64,000 nt of DNA from Apis mellifera (Eukaryota > Arthropoda > Insecta > Hymenoptera > Apidae), in NCBI RefSeq assembly GCF_003254395.2, contig NC_037653.1, positions 3,251,001 through 3,315,000 of the forward strand, given 5' to 3'. The notes under the pieces were generated by a model. The model was given only the letters and a program-made list of their open reading frames with translations, was not told the DNA's origin and did no database searches. The position numbers and the translations under genes are program-made. Shown piece after piece: positions 36,519 to 50,292 of the stretch (the stretch's first letter is position 1; each line of letters starts with the position of its first letter).

Positions 36519-38089
36519 TCGGACGAGGGTTGGGAGAGGCGGGGAGATGGGGTGGAACTGGCTGCTGACTCTCATTAAGTTAAATTGTCTCCGAGGATGA
36601 GCTTCCTTAATTACTTATCCGATGTCTCGCCTTTTATTCCGCGCATACCGGCGGGGATACAAATTTTATTTTCGCGATCCTCGTACGTCGAATACCTGAG
36701 GATCGTATAATTAAAAGGGGTTGGATTTTTGGGGAGGTCGTTCGAATTTTTTTTCTTCCCTTTTATCTTTATTATTCGCTTCTTGGGAAAAATTTTTTTT
36801 ACGAATACGACGAAGAGATTTTCAGATAATGATAAAAATTTTTTATTTTGATTCTGATCTCTCTTAACAATGAATAATCCTCCCCTCTGAGGCAGATGTG
36901 AGAAGAAATGAGAAATAACGATAATTTTCAATCTCGTGTATTCGTCTGTTATTTCACATTTTTTTCTCTCTCTCTCTGTCTCGTCACCATCCTGTACGTT
37001 CACCTTTCGACGCGGGAAAAAAAAGGGTGAGAGGAAAGGAAGGGCGAGGGGGAGCGGGAGGAGTGGGGGTTTGATAAGAGACGGGGACACGGAGAGGGGG
37101 GAACTGCCTCTAAATATGCTAATACCCTCGACGCGGGGGTAATGAGTTCCTCTCGCGCCACCACAGATCTGCTCGACTGCTATGCATATATATTCAGCCA
37201 TAAACACAAGTTAGATTGCTATATGTAACGTGGCGGACCGCCGCAGGGTGCTCGACTTATTGGTTCCTTCTTCTTTGTCAAAGCGTTATGGCTTCCTCTC
37301 TCTCTCTCTTCCCCCCTCCGCTCGAGAATGGAATATATTTCGTTGCGATAAAATCGTGTCTCGGCGTCGTAGACAATTCGAATTGTTTCTCGCAGTGGAT
37401 CGATAATAATAATAATGATCGTTGTTTCCATTGTCGATATGATTTTTCGAAAAACCGAATGTATATTACAAGAGTCGAGTCTCGTTGCAAATATATATTT
37501 TTACCAGATAATTTGGTAATATTTTCGGTTTTCTCGAAATTCGATCGAAAATGTGTGCGTTGGAAAAAATGTTGGAATTAGGATCACGTAATTTCCGTGG
37601 AGAATCCGTTGTGCTCTGTTCCTATATCCGTCTCCCCCAATCCCTGGGACGTCCATCCCATTTTCAATTTCCACCACGTTTCTCGTTTCCTGCTCCTGCT
37701 CTGCCCAGCTCTCATCATGGTGGATGCGCCGTTCTATTGGCCGTTCCAGCTAACTGCTTCACGCTCGTTTAAAACCTTCCAGACTGTGGAAGGAGCATTT
37801 CATTCACGAAAAATCGTATAGCGCGTGTATATATACATATATATATTGGAGCTTCTATTAAATTTCTTTTCTTGTCAATGAATTTCGACTTTTTACCAAC
37901 CACGTGTCAAAATATAATGAAAATACAAGTAAGATTATAATTTTGAATTATATAGTTAAGAAAAAAATAATTACTGATAGATGCTGTGTGAGAAATATTA
38001 ATATTTAAAATTCAAGAAAAAGTCTCGAGTAAATTATTCTAAAAACACTTATATTTACTTCCCGGATAAACGAGATATCTCAAACCTAA
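36516..38089. other. Unique DNA, no gene seen
   Basis: Mixed composition at 37140-37280 and 37590-37820; the latter has TATTGGCCGTTCC (near 37736). (CT)n at 36967-36980 and 37295-37309. No credible exon chain. Confidence 0.5.
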
Positions 38090-38560
38090 CCTAAAATAAA
38101 TTAACCGGGCACCATCATAGTTGGACGGTTCAACGATGGAAGAAATGTAGGTAATCTAGGTCGCGTATTTATCATGGCGAAGCTTGAAGCGAGCAGCTAA
38201 TACGTTCCGATTTCGATTGTGGCGATTAGACACCACGGTACACACGAAAGTATCGTGGCGTAAACGTAATCTAGGCGACGCATCTACCGATTTAACGGCG
38301 GTTAAAGAGGAATAAATCCGTGCTTGAAGGGAAAAGGAAGAGGCGAGGGACCAGGAGGTGGCGCGTGGCTCACGCCACAGCGATGGATCACGATGCCCCG
38401 GGAAAAACTAGACTAGGCGTTTTTATGGGCCATCAAATTACGCCGACCACCTCATAAAATGTTTAAGCGGGCTCCTGTGCAAGACGTTCAACCGGTGACT
38501 GGGCTAATGTCCTTTGGCGAAAGTGCATCCTTATGTCTCCTACCTGATACCATGCCCTTT
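38090..38560. promoter_or_regulatory. Non-repetitive block with Abd-B-type and Pho-type sites, candidate enhancer or PRE
   Basis: About 450 bases of balanced, repeat-free sequence. It contains TTTTATGGGCCATCAAATTACG (38424-38445): TTTATGG is the Abd-B-preferred site in flies, and GCCAT is the Pho core. CATAAAATG follows 10-20 bases later. GTGGCG/CGCCAC (38358-38363, 38373-38378) form an inverted repeat. The start carries CCTAACCTAA. Confidence 0.4.
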
Positions 38561-40159
38561 ACCATTCCATCTCTTTTCTCCATCACTTTCATATCTTTCC
38601 ATGCTCTTGTAAATTTTACTCCTTGAGAACGTTCAATGTCCATGTGACGTGACGGTTGTTAGGTTAGATCTGTAGATGCAAAGTTTTTTCTTATGAAAAA
38701 AAGCGAATTAGAAATGCAAATACTATTAAGATAACCTTTACGTACATATTTCATTTTGAATATTCAAATTTGTTATGAAAGAGAATCCTGAAATAGAATA
38801 GTGTAATAATTTAGTCTCCATTTTAGCTCCTCGAATCGATGTCAATACACGACTCTTAACATGTAAAAATAGCGTGCAAACGGAAGAAGCAAAAACTACT
38901 TTCTAAAAAAATCAATATTGGAACACATACTTGCGAACCGTTTGATCCCATCACTAGTCATCGGTGGACATCGTCCATTGAATCGTCGAAGCGAAGAAAT
39001 CCCGAAAAAGTCGTTCAGCGAAGCGATACCAGTTTGTCAAGTGGCATTGGAATATAGAGACATCACGTCGGCCGATGGTATCCGTCGGTAACAAAGAACG
39101 GCTCGAAAAGGACAATGGACGTCAGACAGAAATGGAAAATGGCGGGAAGAGACAAGAGTCTCCCTTTTGGCTTTGACTTTCGTTAATTCAATGTCCGCGA
39201 GGTTGTGAACGAGCGCATAAACGTTTTCTCACAAACGCGTGGGCTACGGGCGTCGTTAATATCGCGTGACAAGAATAAACGTCGGCCATAATTCAATATT
39301 GTAATTATACCCTCGTAACCGGCTTTATTGTGCCGATTAATATGCGTCGTTAAAGTAATTGCCGGTAGCGTGGACTATATCTCTCGCACCTATAATCGTT
39401 TAACCGACTTAGAAGACTCTTCGACACGCGATTCCCAATTTCAGAACGTCGCGAGCGTTGAAATAAAGATTAATCAAAGTTGTACGAAAGTTACACGCGA
39501 TTGTTGTACGAAAGTTTCTGTGTTCACGTTGCTTTGGTTAGGTTAGGTTATGTCATTCGTTAATATTGGAATAGAACGGGGAGAATGATTCTATGAAGAA
39601 TCTAGAAATCTAAGAATTTAGCAAATTGAACGTTCTATTTTCCGAATTGTATCACTTTTGAACAAACAACGAACAACTTAATAATTTTAAAAATATTCGT
39701 TAGACGTGCAATGTATAGATATTTTCTTATTACAATGAAAGGTGGAAAAGTGTGTCTCCTGATGTTACGTGACAATTTTATCAAACGATAATTTCTACTA
39801 GGTAAAAAAATTTCTGGTCGATCCATTGCAGCAAATATATTACCGTCTAGAACGAATATATCCGCCCACCGTACGAATATGTCCGCTTAAAGGGTTAACA
39901 AAGAAAGCCAATCGGCTCTCTTCGCGCTCCATTCGAAAGGACGAACATAATTTCCTTTACGACCAATTAGTAGATCCAGAAACACATCTACGCCATTCGA
40001 CCTTAAAGAGGAAGAAGAAAGAAGCAGAAAAGGCGGAGAGAGGTGGAGAAATTTGTGGTAATCTCTTGAAACGCGTTCCAAAGTCTCCCAAATTCTTGGT
40101 TTTCGGAATTTTTGCCCGATGAGAGTTAAGGTGGAACCTCGAAAACGGGCCAAATTGAG

Positions 40160-40194
<35 letters not shown>

Positions 40195-42549
40195 CAGCCA
40201 GCTGCATGAGGTGGGTGGTCTCCATGTGAATCTCGTTTAAAATGACCGCCGCGTCATGAGAACGTGAAGAGGCTCCGTACCGACTTCTTTCTTTTTTCTT
40301 TTTCCTTTTTTTTTTATTGCCAACTTGTGCGACTTTGAGGAGAGTTGATAATTGCGGATGTCGAATACCGCAAATTTTTCTTATAGGTCTTGTTTGACTT
40401 TTTTAGCGTCCTGAGTTTTGATTGGATAACTAAAAGTAAAAGTTTTGAATTATTTAAGAGTTAAAGAATGAGGAGGTTTGAAAATTTTTCGATAGTAATT
40501 TTGAAGTAGAATTTAAAATAGTTTTAGAAACGTAATTACAAAGTTTATATTCCAATCAATTTTCCAATAAAGTAATTAGGTTATGTAATATTTTCAAATG
40601 TTCACTTGTTCTTTTCATTTTTAGATATTAGGATTATTAAAAAATATCGAATCGAAAACTTTAGAAACTTTCCAATAAGTCTAATAAAATAATGCAATTT
40701 TTCAATTCTTATAAAATTTCACTCAACTTCCTACACATGATTTCACTTTATTCATCGTAAAATAATCAGCATCCACTTTTTCCTTTTCCATAACTTAAAA
40801 GAATCATTACAGTCTTTGTCACACAGCTTTAACTTATTTTTATCGAGACGATAAAATTCATTATTTATAATACACGGTAACACATTACATATATTACAGG
40901 ATTAAAAGAACACTGCTCGGTCAAATTAATTCCGATTTATCCAAAATCATGAAGAAGAATTGCTATAAACGTATATTTTTCTATAAATCGACTAATTTAT
41001 TCCAGACTTTAATGTTTTAAGATTTCGATTTCGGTAAAAATAATAATATACAAATATTTATATTAGATACGACATTACTGACTAATATTATTATATATTT
41101 ACTATAATTATTACTATATTTATTATTCGATATTTTGAAAATTATTTCAAAGACTAATTTTTCAAAAATATTATTTTTAAATAAATTTCGTTCAAATTTG
41201 CCCGTTTTCCACGAACATTCGTGAAACTTGGATCTTATTAAACAGCCGACAAAGTAGCCGAGTAACAAACTAATCGAATAATATTTCATGAATAACAAAG
41301 TAAAAAATCGACGATGGCAATTAATTAACGAGCAGTGTCCTTCTTTTCCTATAAGAGACCAGTAGAGGTCTTTCTCTCGTTGACCTTGAGGAAACCGCAG
41401 AATTATTAAGATCTCGAGATTCTTACGAGTTGAAGTGTCTGGTCGTAAAATTGCCAACTTTGAGATTTATATTGGTACTGGAACGAATGTTTACAGTTTT
41501 CATCAATTTGGTTGAAATGATACAGTAAAATTTCATTTATCGAAACGAAAGTTTTATCAATAGTCAATTAAATAAAAACTAATTGAAATCTTTATTATCT
41601 ACAACACCTAATGGCAAGCATCGCTTCAATTATATAAATGAACACTTGTAAACGAAAATAAGCACGCAATATAATAGGTTAATACACTACATAATTCAAA
41701 AAATGAGTTAAACGTACGATTGAATCCACTTATCTGAATCTAAACTTTATATTGGGACGTAAATTAAATAAATTATATATATTGTCTATATTTATTAATC
41801 ACAGTTAACACTAATCTTGTTTTAATATTATAATATTACATCCTTTCTAACCTCGCACGCACTTTTTCCACATGTCTTCCACGATACATTTACTCGCTTT
41901 TTCATCTATATCTTACTCATCACACGTTCCTACAATCATGCACGGTCTCGTTCAATTTGTATTGTTACCTGTCGAACGTATACATAGGGAAATTTTTTTT
42001 CCCTAATTCAACTAATTCTACCAATTATTATATAAAATATATAAAATATAAAAATTCTTATTATCTTTTATATAAATATACTTGAGTTAAGGACGGTTCT
42101 TATTTATTTCCTATTTATTTTCTTGATATATTTGTATAGAGGAATAATAATCCAATACCAAACATCATTAAAAACGTATTATCCAATCAAATGTTTCCTC
42201 ATTCGAAAAACAGTTTCGATTTCGTTAAAACTTTCGATTATTCTATCAATAAACAATCAAGAAGAACACAAATAAACAGATTACGTGTATATGGAAATTA
42301 AAATATCTAACGAATTATAAAACTGAAATAAAAGTTTGTTTCATCATTGAAGAAAGTTAAATACTCACTCGTGTTCCAAATATTCTCTCATTTGACTAAC
42401 CTAGTTTTTCGACGACAAATTTCTTACTATCGTATCTAATCTATATCAAAACAATAAACAATTCAACAACTATATGTATATGTTATTCTAATCTATTCGT
42501 CCAATCGAATATTCTTCCATTCGAATAATAACACTTTCGATGAAACGAA
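38561..42549. other. AT-rich unique DNA with a CpG-bearing block at 38930-39540
   Basis: AAAATGGCGGGA at 39136-39147; GGTTAGGTTAGGTTA at 39535-39549; a (TA)n run near 40175. Beyond 40320 the DNA is very AT-rich and featureless. Confidence 0.5.
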
Positions 42550-42870
42550 TAAATATGCAGCCGAAGGAACAGGACCTGTCAATCGAGTTTCCTTAAATGA
42601 TTACAATGTTACGGTGATGCGTATGACGAAAGAGGAGGAGCGGTCACGAGCGGAATCCGCGCGAAGCACAGCTGCAAGAAATGCACACCTATAGGTACTG
42701 AGCATCGGTGGACCATAAAATGATCGTAAAAACTTAATTTTACGAGAGGCATAATATATTTGCCACCACCCAACACCATCGCCGCCGCCGAATCGACGAA
42801 GAGAGCCGAGTTAACCAGGGTGGAATTTCGTAGATGAACGATCGAATCCGCGATATGAAAATGATAGAAA
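42550..42870. promoter_or_regulatory. Non-repetitive block with CCATAAAATGATCGTAAAAA, candidate regulatory module
   Basis: GC-richer than its AT-rich surroundings. CCATAAAA (42713-42720) is the Abd-B-type site in reverse orientation, followed by CGTAAAA and TTTTACGA words. GCCGCCGCCG lies at 42781-42790. The minus-strand open frame of 97 codons (42609-42902) has no recognisable family and I do not accept it as a gene. Confidence 0.35.
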
Positions 42871-44883
42871 TATAATGATACATTTAATGAAAAAAGTAAC
42901 AAAACTTTTATTTCGAGGCGTGTACAACTTTAATGAAAAATCCTTAAAATCCTTTCTTCTTTGAAATTATTAGCGAGATTTTTTCTTCGAGAGAATTAGA
43001 AATAAAATAAATAAAATACCTTTTCTTTCGAAGAACTAGGAAAAATATGTTTTCTTTTTCTTCGAGAATTTTAATAATGCAGAAATTAAACGGATATATA
43101 ATATTCTAAACAAGATTCTAAATTTCATTTGAAATTCTATAATTCGGAATATTAATTCTAACCTCTCTCACGATTTCTTAAACTTTCAAAGGTTCCATAC
43201 ATACCGAAATTAAAAAACAAGAAAACTTTCCACACTTTCACTGCTCGAATCAAGGCAACACTGAAACATCTCTCGACACGAAGTTCGTCGACACATCACA
43301 ACTATCACCTTTTTAGCTCAGCTTTTATCGTGGTGGACGCTTCGAGCCACCGTGTAACGAACGCGTCCTCGACACAAGCTCCATATAAACTGTGAGATCG
43401 GGCAAACAGGTCGAACGACGAGGGTCAAATGAATCCGGTGGAACATCGCTTTTCCCTCTCGGGGAGGGTTGCACAGCTTTCTCCTCGCATGAAAAAATTC
43501 TTGGGCCCCGATTCGAGCGGATTTCACTGAAAATTCGTGAAAGTTTGGAAGAAAAAAAAAGTTTCCTCGTGAAAGTTTTCGAGGTATTGGAAACCTGCCC
43601 TTCTATCGACTTTGATAGATTAACAAATTAAATCTTTTTAAGTTAATAGAGAGATTATTACATATTCTTTTTTCTTCATCTTCATTTTACAAAAATCCAC
43701 GACATCAAGCCTCCAATCTCTCCAACCCCTTAGCCACCCTTCCTGCACCCTTCCTTTAAAATTTATCGCCAAATTCCTTCGCATTTTCGTGTACATTGGA
43801 GGCAAAAATACCGCAACGCTTGAAACTCGGCCATTTCGATCATCCCCCTTCAGACTCAAAATCTCAAAAGGTGATTGTTTAAGAAAAGTTTTTACGAGCA
43901 TCCCCCTTAAAGGGGGTGATATTTCCTTAAATCTTGGCAACAATTCTTTTTCCTTTCCTTTTTGTCAGTTTCTCCCTCTCCTTCCTTCTTCCCCCAATTC
44001 TTTGGTTGGTCGACCATTTCCGTTTTCCTTTTTTTATCCCCTTCTGCCACCCCCTCCTTACACGCGTTGTACACACATATTTTTCTCCTTCAGGTGAAAT
44101 CTTGTTCGAGGAAAAACGGTGCGCGCGTGCCTTTTCCCTCGGGCTACGTTCTATAAATAATTCAGCTAAAATAATATGATCCCCTCGGTTGGTACAGTCT
44201 CTTGGCCTTTTCCTTAGCATTCAATCCTGGCTTTCACCGGCGGGCGTAAACAAGCATGGCCGCGGCGTGGAATTAAGTTTGATGATGGTAGAAGAGGGAA
44301 CGTGACTGCTTTGTTCAAAGTTTCTTTCGGTTTATTTCTTCTCTTTGAAGAATTAGGAGAAATGATATGTTCGTTAAGGGATAGTTATTAGAAAATCTTT
44401 ACCCTCTCTCTCTTTATTTCTTCCTCCTTGCAATTTTGGTGGAAACGGTGTTTCAAAGATAGAATTTAATCCTTCTCCCTTCTTCTTTGAATCCTTTCCT
44501 TGAAAGGGGAAGACGTGATGTGCATATACCCTAAAATAATAGAATCTGTATTACAATTCTTCCCTTTCTTGCTATTTGAACATAGATATATTTTTCAGAA
44601 ATTGTATTTTCAATCTCAAAGAAATATCGTGCAAAATTTCTCCTCGAATAAAGATAAAGGCGGCCGAAATTCCAGACGATTAAAATGCAAAAACGTTCAA
44701 CATTGTAATATAACCCAATCCTTGTCCCTCCATCAAGCCTTATCAAAGAGTCTCTCTCTCTCTCTTTCTTTTCTCTTCTCCCAGAAAACCGAAAATTTCT
44801 TTCCTCCATCACGGGAGAACTTTATCTCGAGACAACCGACGATAGAATGCAAAACAGTGTCGCGAAAAACAACCTGTACGTAC

Positions 44884-44925
<42 letters not shown>

Positions 44926-45653
44926 TTAGATCGAAGAAGAAAGACGGATGGAGAAGAGGCGGAAGGGAGAAGAGAATATTTTGGGTTTGAGAGTTCGCCT
45001 GATGAGGACGGTTCCCATGACGACGCAACCCCAGGAACACGAAACGGTCTAGCCATCCTTGACTCGATACCAGTTGGCTGTCATATATATTAAGCTTGCC
45101 AACGGTATACCATACGTATAATAAACAGGATACAAATAAAATTCCCTTATTTTTCAATCGTTTGGTCTTATCCTCATTTTTCTTATCTCTGAAAGAATAT
45201 TTTTTACATATAATATGGTATTATCTGTATATATATATTGTATTATTAATATCATAGATACTTTTGTTCAATTATAGTATGCAAGTATTACCTATTACAA
45301 TTTGCTTCTTGCTTCTTCTAGTATCAAGTAATAATAATTTTCCATCCAACTGAAAAGTATTATATCTTTTTTATAATTTTTGAAGTTTGTTGTATCATAA
45401 TTTCTTCAATAAAAATTTGGCAATTTTATATATATATATATATACTCACGTGTAGAGAATTGAGGCTGACCACACTCCTTTGCTCAAACCCTCTTATGGC
45501 CCCCTCCTTTTGCCTCCTCCGCTTTCACGTCCCTGGCCAAATGGAATATCCCACGCTTATACTTTGTTCCATCTGCGGGTCCATATCGAGTGTGTATAGG
45601 TGTGCAAGAGATGGAGTGAACGTGGAATACAAACGATCGAGCGCGAAAAGAAA

Positions 45654-45685
<32 letters not shown>

Positions 45686-47129
45686 GAAGAAAGAAAGAAA
45701 AAGCACGAGTCGACTCGAAATTGTTGCATTAGGGGAGTCGGTGGACTTGGACGTGTTGTTCGCCTTTTGCGAGATTCGTTTCCTGGGGAAGGGCGAACGT
45801 GAGCGAGATAAATTGGCTTCTGGCTGAACGTTGGGCTTTATTTGCTTGTTTATTTGTTTGTTTGTTTAATCGAGGCCGATGACCAGTTGTTGCTCGTGAT
45901 ACGAATATCTGAAACGGAAAAGAGAGGGAGAAATGAGTACGAATACAGTGTTTACATTATAATCGTTGCACAACGATGATATATCTGATCTAGATTTAGT
46001 GATTTGCCGTTTATCGATGATTAAAAACTGTGTCGAGTTGTGATTGTTCAAAATTAAAGATATGATATTGTCAATAATTATTCGTTTAATGGTGGATATA
46101 TGAAATTTTGTCAATTGTCTCGGGTTGAAATATATATATGATTCTGTACTTTATAGCTCTTATCTTAATAAACTTGTCACTAAAAATCGATATCGAGCAA
46201 TCAATCCTTTTATCACTTGACTGAAAATATAGGTGTCACGTGACTTTTCACCTTCGAAATATATCACACAGCGATATAAAAAAGAAAAAAAATTCCTCGT
46301 CCCCTTATCTCGAGAAGGCGGTTTCTTTCAAAGGTGGCCAACTTAACAATAAAGAAAGAAAAAAAAAAAGAACCAACGATGGTGGTTGGTAGATATCTTA
46401 ATCGATATTAAACTATACCGTTTTGAAATCTCATTTAAAGATTTCGAAAGGTTAGTCTGTCCTATGCTCCACCCAGTAATTTATTTCAAGACTGAGAACC
46501 ATTCAAACTGTAAAAGAAAGCATGGATTTAGGTCAGGATAAGTTAAGTGGGGCATGTGTTCTCTTTTTTTCTCTCTTGATCCTTATATTTTCCAAAAATT
46601 TTCAAGTGATTTATAAAGGATCCAAGATAATTGATTTTTAACCTAACCTTTCTTTCTAATACTTCCTTCTAATATACATATAAGTAATATATATTCCTTT
46701 TGAATAATAACAATATTAATATTTATAAGAAGATGAATAATGAAAATTGGTCGTATATACGATACATACGAAGAGAATATGAATAATTACCATAAAATTG
46801 AAATTCTAATTCTAACCTAATCCTTTGAAATAAAACTGTCAACTATAACTTTTGGAAAATATATAACAAGCTTCCAGCTTTAAAAGCATTTAAAAAGAGA
46901 ATCCATCTTAATTAATCCTTCTTAAAAATATTACATCTCTCTGCCAAATAAAATTCCATTTACATCCTACCAATTTAAAAAGAAAGAAAAAGAACAAGAT
47001 CACAAAATTAACATCGAGGGAAAAATCCCATTCGATTAATTTTCCTCGATCATCAATCACCGCTAGATTATTCCATTCCCGAACCATAAATTCGCGAGGG
47101 TATAATAAGATTCGAGAGTTAATTGAGCA
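42871..47129. other. AT-rich unique DNA, no gene seen
   Basis: CT- and C-rich stretch at 43950-44080; CATGGCCGCGG near 44254; GA run at 45664-45686; CCTAACC words at 46638 and 46816. Open frames are short or composition-biased. Confidence 0.5.
44886..44924. repeat. (TA)n microsatellite
   Basis: About 39 bases of uninterrupted TA. Similar runs occur at 8431-8467, 12403-12422, 19020-19046, 40161-40190 and 45428-45443. Confidence 0.97.
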
Positions 47130-47460
47130 CGAGAAGGTGAATCGACGGTGGCCGGTGAATCGAGAATCCCGGACTGGTAATCCGGCCGGTAGCGCGGACG
47201 CGGGCACGCAGCGCCATGTTGGAGGCGAGTGTTGCGAGCTGCGCTCCTGATTGGCCGACCGGCCATACCGTCTGCCTGTGGAAACGAGAGGGCGTCCCGG
47301 TGCTGGCAGCGTTCCACGCGGAAGGCGTCTCGACGCTAAAAACGGCACGCGTCGCGCGGTTATGGACTCGACCCCCTTTCCCGCCCCCCCCGCCAGACAC
47401 GGCCACCAGAACCAGTTCACCGAATCGTGCAGACGGCGCGTTTCAACCCCTTTCCAGCCG
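47130..47460. promoter_or_regulatory. CpG-rich island with inverted CCAAT and GCCAT sites
   Basis: Very CpG-rich 300 bases in AT-rich surroundings. It has GCGCCATGTTGG at 47211, GATTGGCCGACCGGCCAT near 47248 and a C-run with GCC words near 47380. Same motif set as the 12.2 kb island. Overlapping open frames on both strands are not credible genes. Confidence 0.4.
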
Positions 47461-49711
47461 AGATATGCGGATATTTACATATTTTTAATTTATTTAAATT
47501 GGGATTTGAAATGGAAATTTGCATGGGCGAATGGATATCCGTTTTTAAAGTATTGTTATAGATCTTAGGATTAGTGTAAAACGTTTTCAGTTTTATATAT
47601 ATAACTGATAATATAACTGATAATACAGTCAGATATATATATATATTTTTAATTTAGAATTAATGGAAGAGTGTTGGATCGTTGGTTGGATCAAAGGATG
47701 ATAAAGATTCAAATTATATTTATAATTTTTAACATTTTGGAAAAAAGTTTAGACTTTGGATAAATTGATAAGTTATCCTATATATATACTTACACAACAC
47801 ACGTAAGAAGTTCGAGCTGGTTGGAGATTCGAAATGGGAGACGCAGAACATATCTCTCGGTTGAATTAATTCAAATACATTCGTGTTTATTCGACCGAAC
47901 CATTGCTGCTCGAACGACTACGTATCAAGGATGTATCCTTAAGATTTATTGGAATAGGGTTGGGTCGGATAAATGAAACTTGGATGCTCGTCCAAGAGGC
48001 GGGGTATCTCTTCTTGGAGTGTAATTTCGCGAAAAACTTTTTTTTCACGATTCGAGTTTCGTAATCTCTGAAGTGAAGAAGGGTTTCCAAGCGACCCGGA
48101 GAGCTGCAACCCTTTTCTGCCGAGCTTTTTTAGTACTCTTGCCTGGCGTGAATTAAGACTGGCTCCTCGGGGATTGGGTTATTTTTTTTTTTTTCTTTTC
48201 CTTAATTATCTCGGCCACGTTATGTCTTCTTTTTCTTTTCTCCCATGGTGGATTCAGTTCCCTTCGTTTTGGAATAAATGAACAGCTGGAACTTACGATT
48301 GGATTAAACTTTTAAAATGGTTTTTGGAACTGGTATTTGATGAAAAATGAGTTTTTTTGAGCAAGAAGAAAATATACGTTTAAAATTACCTCAAGAATTT
48401 TTGGGACACTCTGTATAACGATTAATAATCCTATACAGAAGAAAAGAAAGATAATAATAAAGATAATGTTTTATATGGAATGTAATTTATATAAAAATAT
48501 CAAAGTTATTGAGAGTTATTATATAAATTTTAATAGAAGAAAAATCAAAAGTATTACTTTCTTATTAAATATACCTATTATTAAATATTACCATTAGTTA
48601 GTATATTTTGATAAATATTAATATTATAGCCGTAAATTATATGTAAATGTAAATAACATATAAATATATTAATTTTTAAGTAAATACTTATAACTTATAT
48701 CTTTTAGGTATTTATCGAAAAATCTTTCTATCCATGTAAACCACTCTTACTCGAATAACGAGGCGATAAATATCGACCCATTACAGTGACAAGAGGTGTT
48801 ATCGAAAACGTGCGTTTGAGAGCAATAAACTTTGAGGGTAATAAATTTCATTGTAATCCTTGGGTCAAGGTTAAGAGTCCTATATTTTTACCAGCCACTC
48901 GATAATTTTTAACTACCGTTATACGAGAGAAACTTCCTGTCTGCAGCTCGTGTCTTGAATTTTTTCCAATATTTTGTATAACACAATCTTCCCAGCAACA
49001 ATTCATTTTAACTACCTAAAATTAAACAACTGTTCAAGCTTTCCACCGGTATATCCATATACATTTTTAAAAAAAATAAGCAATTGTACAATTTTTAAAG
49101 TAAATATATATAATAGAGAATAAATGCAATTAATTAATCCACAAGGATTAATTAAATTATCCTTTAGGATAGGCATATATGCAAATACAATGAAATTGAA
49201 AGAAAAAGAAAAATAAATAATTATAATTATATATATACCAACAATGTTCTTGAAAATAATTTCTCTTTAGACAAGTATAAATCTAGCACGTGATAAATAA
49301 CAATCCTATTCCAAAATTCGACGTTCCTTCCTGCAGCAAAAATGGCGTGCAATTTTTTAATTCGATTACACAGCAAGATGCGTGCTCACGTCTCTGTTGT
49401 GTAAATGGACGGTTCCATAGAAATGGCATAACCATCCCTCTGATACGCAAGAGCTTTCTCGTGTCCTGTGTCCTCACCCCTCGACCAATCTCCTCTGCAC
49501 ACACCCATGTATTTCTCACATGACCACCCTTCTGCGCCCCCGTGGCACGTCCTGCCCCCACATTTCGTCCAGTTTTGCCATTTCTCTTTCTCTCCAACCG
49601 TTCTATTTATCAAACCGGAGAGAAGAAACTGAAAAGTGGGCCTTTTGTGACGGATAAATGGCCAGGATTTGTGTATCGGCCGTTTGGATAAGATGTCCGG
49701 CTTCTGGGAAA
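47461..49711. other. AT-rich unique DNA, no gene seen
   Basis: AAAAATGGCGTG at about 49338 lies in a mixed-composition block (49300-49700) that runs into the three-copy repeat. The rest is AT-rich. Confidence 0.5.
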
Positions 49712-50292
49712 AGAGATTGTTTCATGGTTGCTTCCCTTGTGTGGACGTGTGTTGAATAATCCTGGCCAATCATAGATATTTCCACCGGTGATTCCATTTC
49801 TGGAAAAATAAAATTTGTTTTAGTTCATATTTATGTTACATTTAATGTTATATTGAATATGATCAATTCTTAAAATATGTATTGGATCAAGATTATTATT
49901 GTGAAATAATATCTTAAAGAGATTGTTTCATGGTTGCTCGTTTCCCTTGTGTGTGTTGAATAATCGTGGCCAATCATAGATATTTCCACCGGTGATTCCA
50001 TTCCTGGAAAAATAAAATTTGTTTTAGTTCATATTTATGTTACATTTACTGTCAAAATATGTACATGTGTATTGGATCAAGAATTATTATTGTGAAATAA
50101 TATCTTAAAGAGATTGTTTCATGGTTGCTTCTCTTGTATGGACGTGTGTTGAATAATCCTGGCCAATCATAAATATTTTCACCGGTGATTCCATTTCTGG
50201 AAAAATAAAATTTGTTTTAGTTCATATTTGTGTTACATTTACTGTCAAAATATGTACATGTGTATTGGATCAAGATCATTATTGTGGAATAC
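49712..50292. repeat. Three-copy tandem repeat, about 206, 191 and 184 bp, with CCAAT and ACCGGT palindrome
   Basis: AGAGATTGTTTCATGGTTGC marks copy starts at 49712, 49918 and 50109. Each copy keeps GGCCAATCATA and, 10 bases later, CACCGGTGATTCCAT, then AAATTTGTTTTAGTTCATATTT. The differences are small indels in the spacer. Unlike the other arrays it lies in unique DNA and repeats protein-binding-like words rather than A/GA runs. Confidence 0.95.

Noticed and set aside
40300..40440. Possible mariner terminal repeat (GCCAAC, AATTGCGGAT words)
   Set aside because: Only short word matches, no second terminus, no transposase remnant.
41017..41457. 146-codon minus-strand open frame
   Set aside because: Its first codon is TTG, the C-terminal half is an AT-rich Asn/Ile run, and no family is recognisable.
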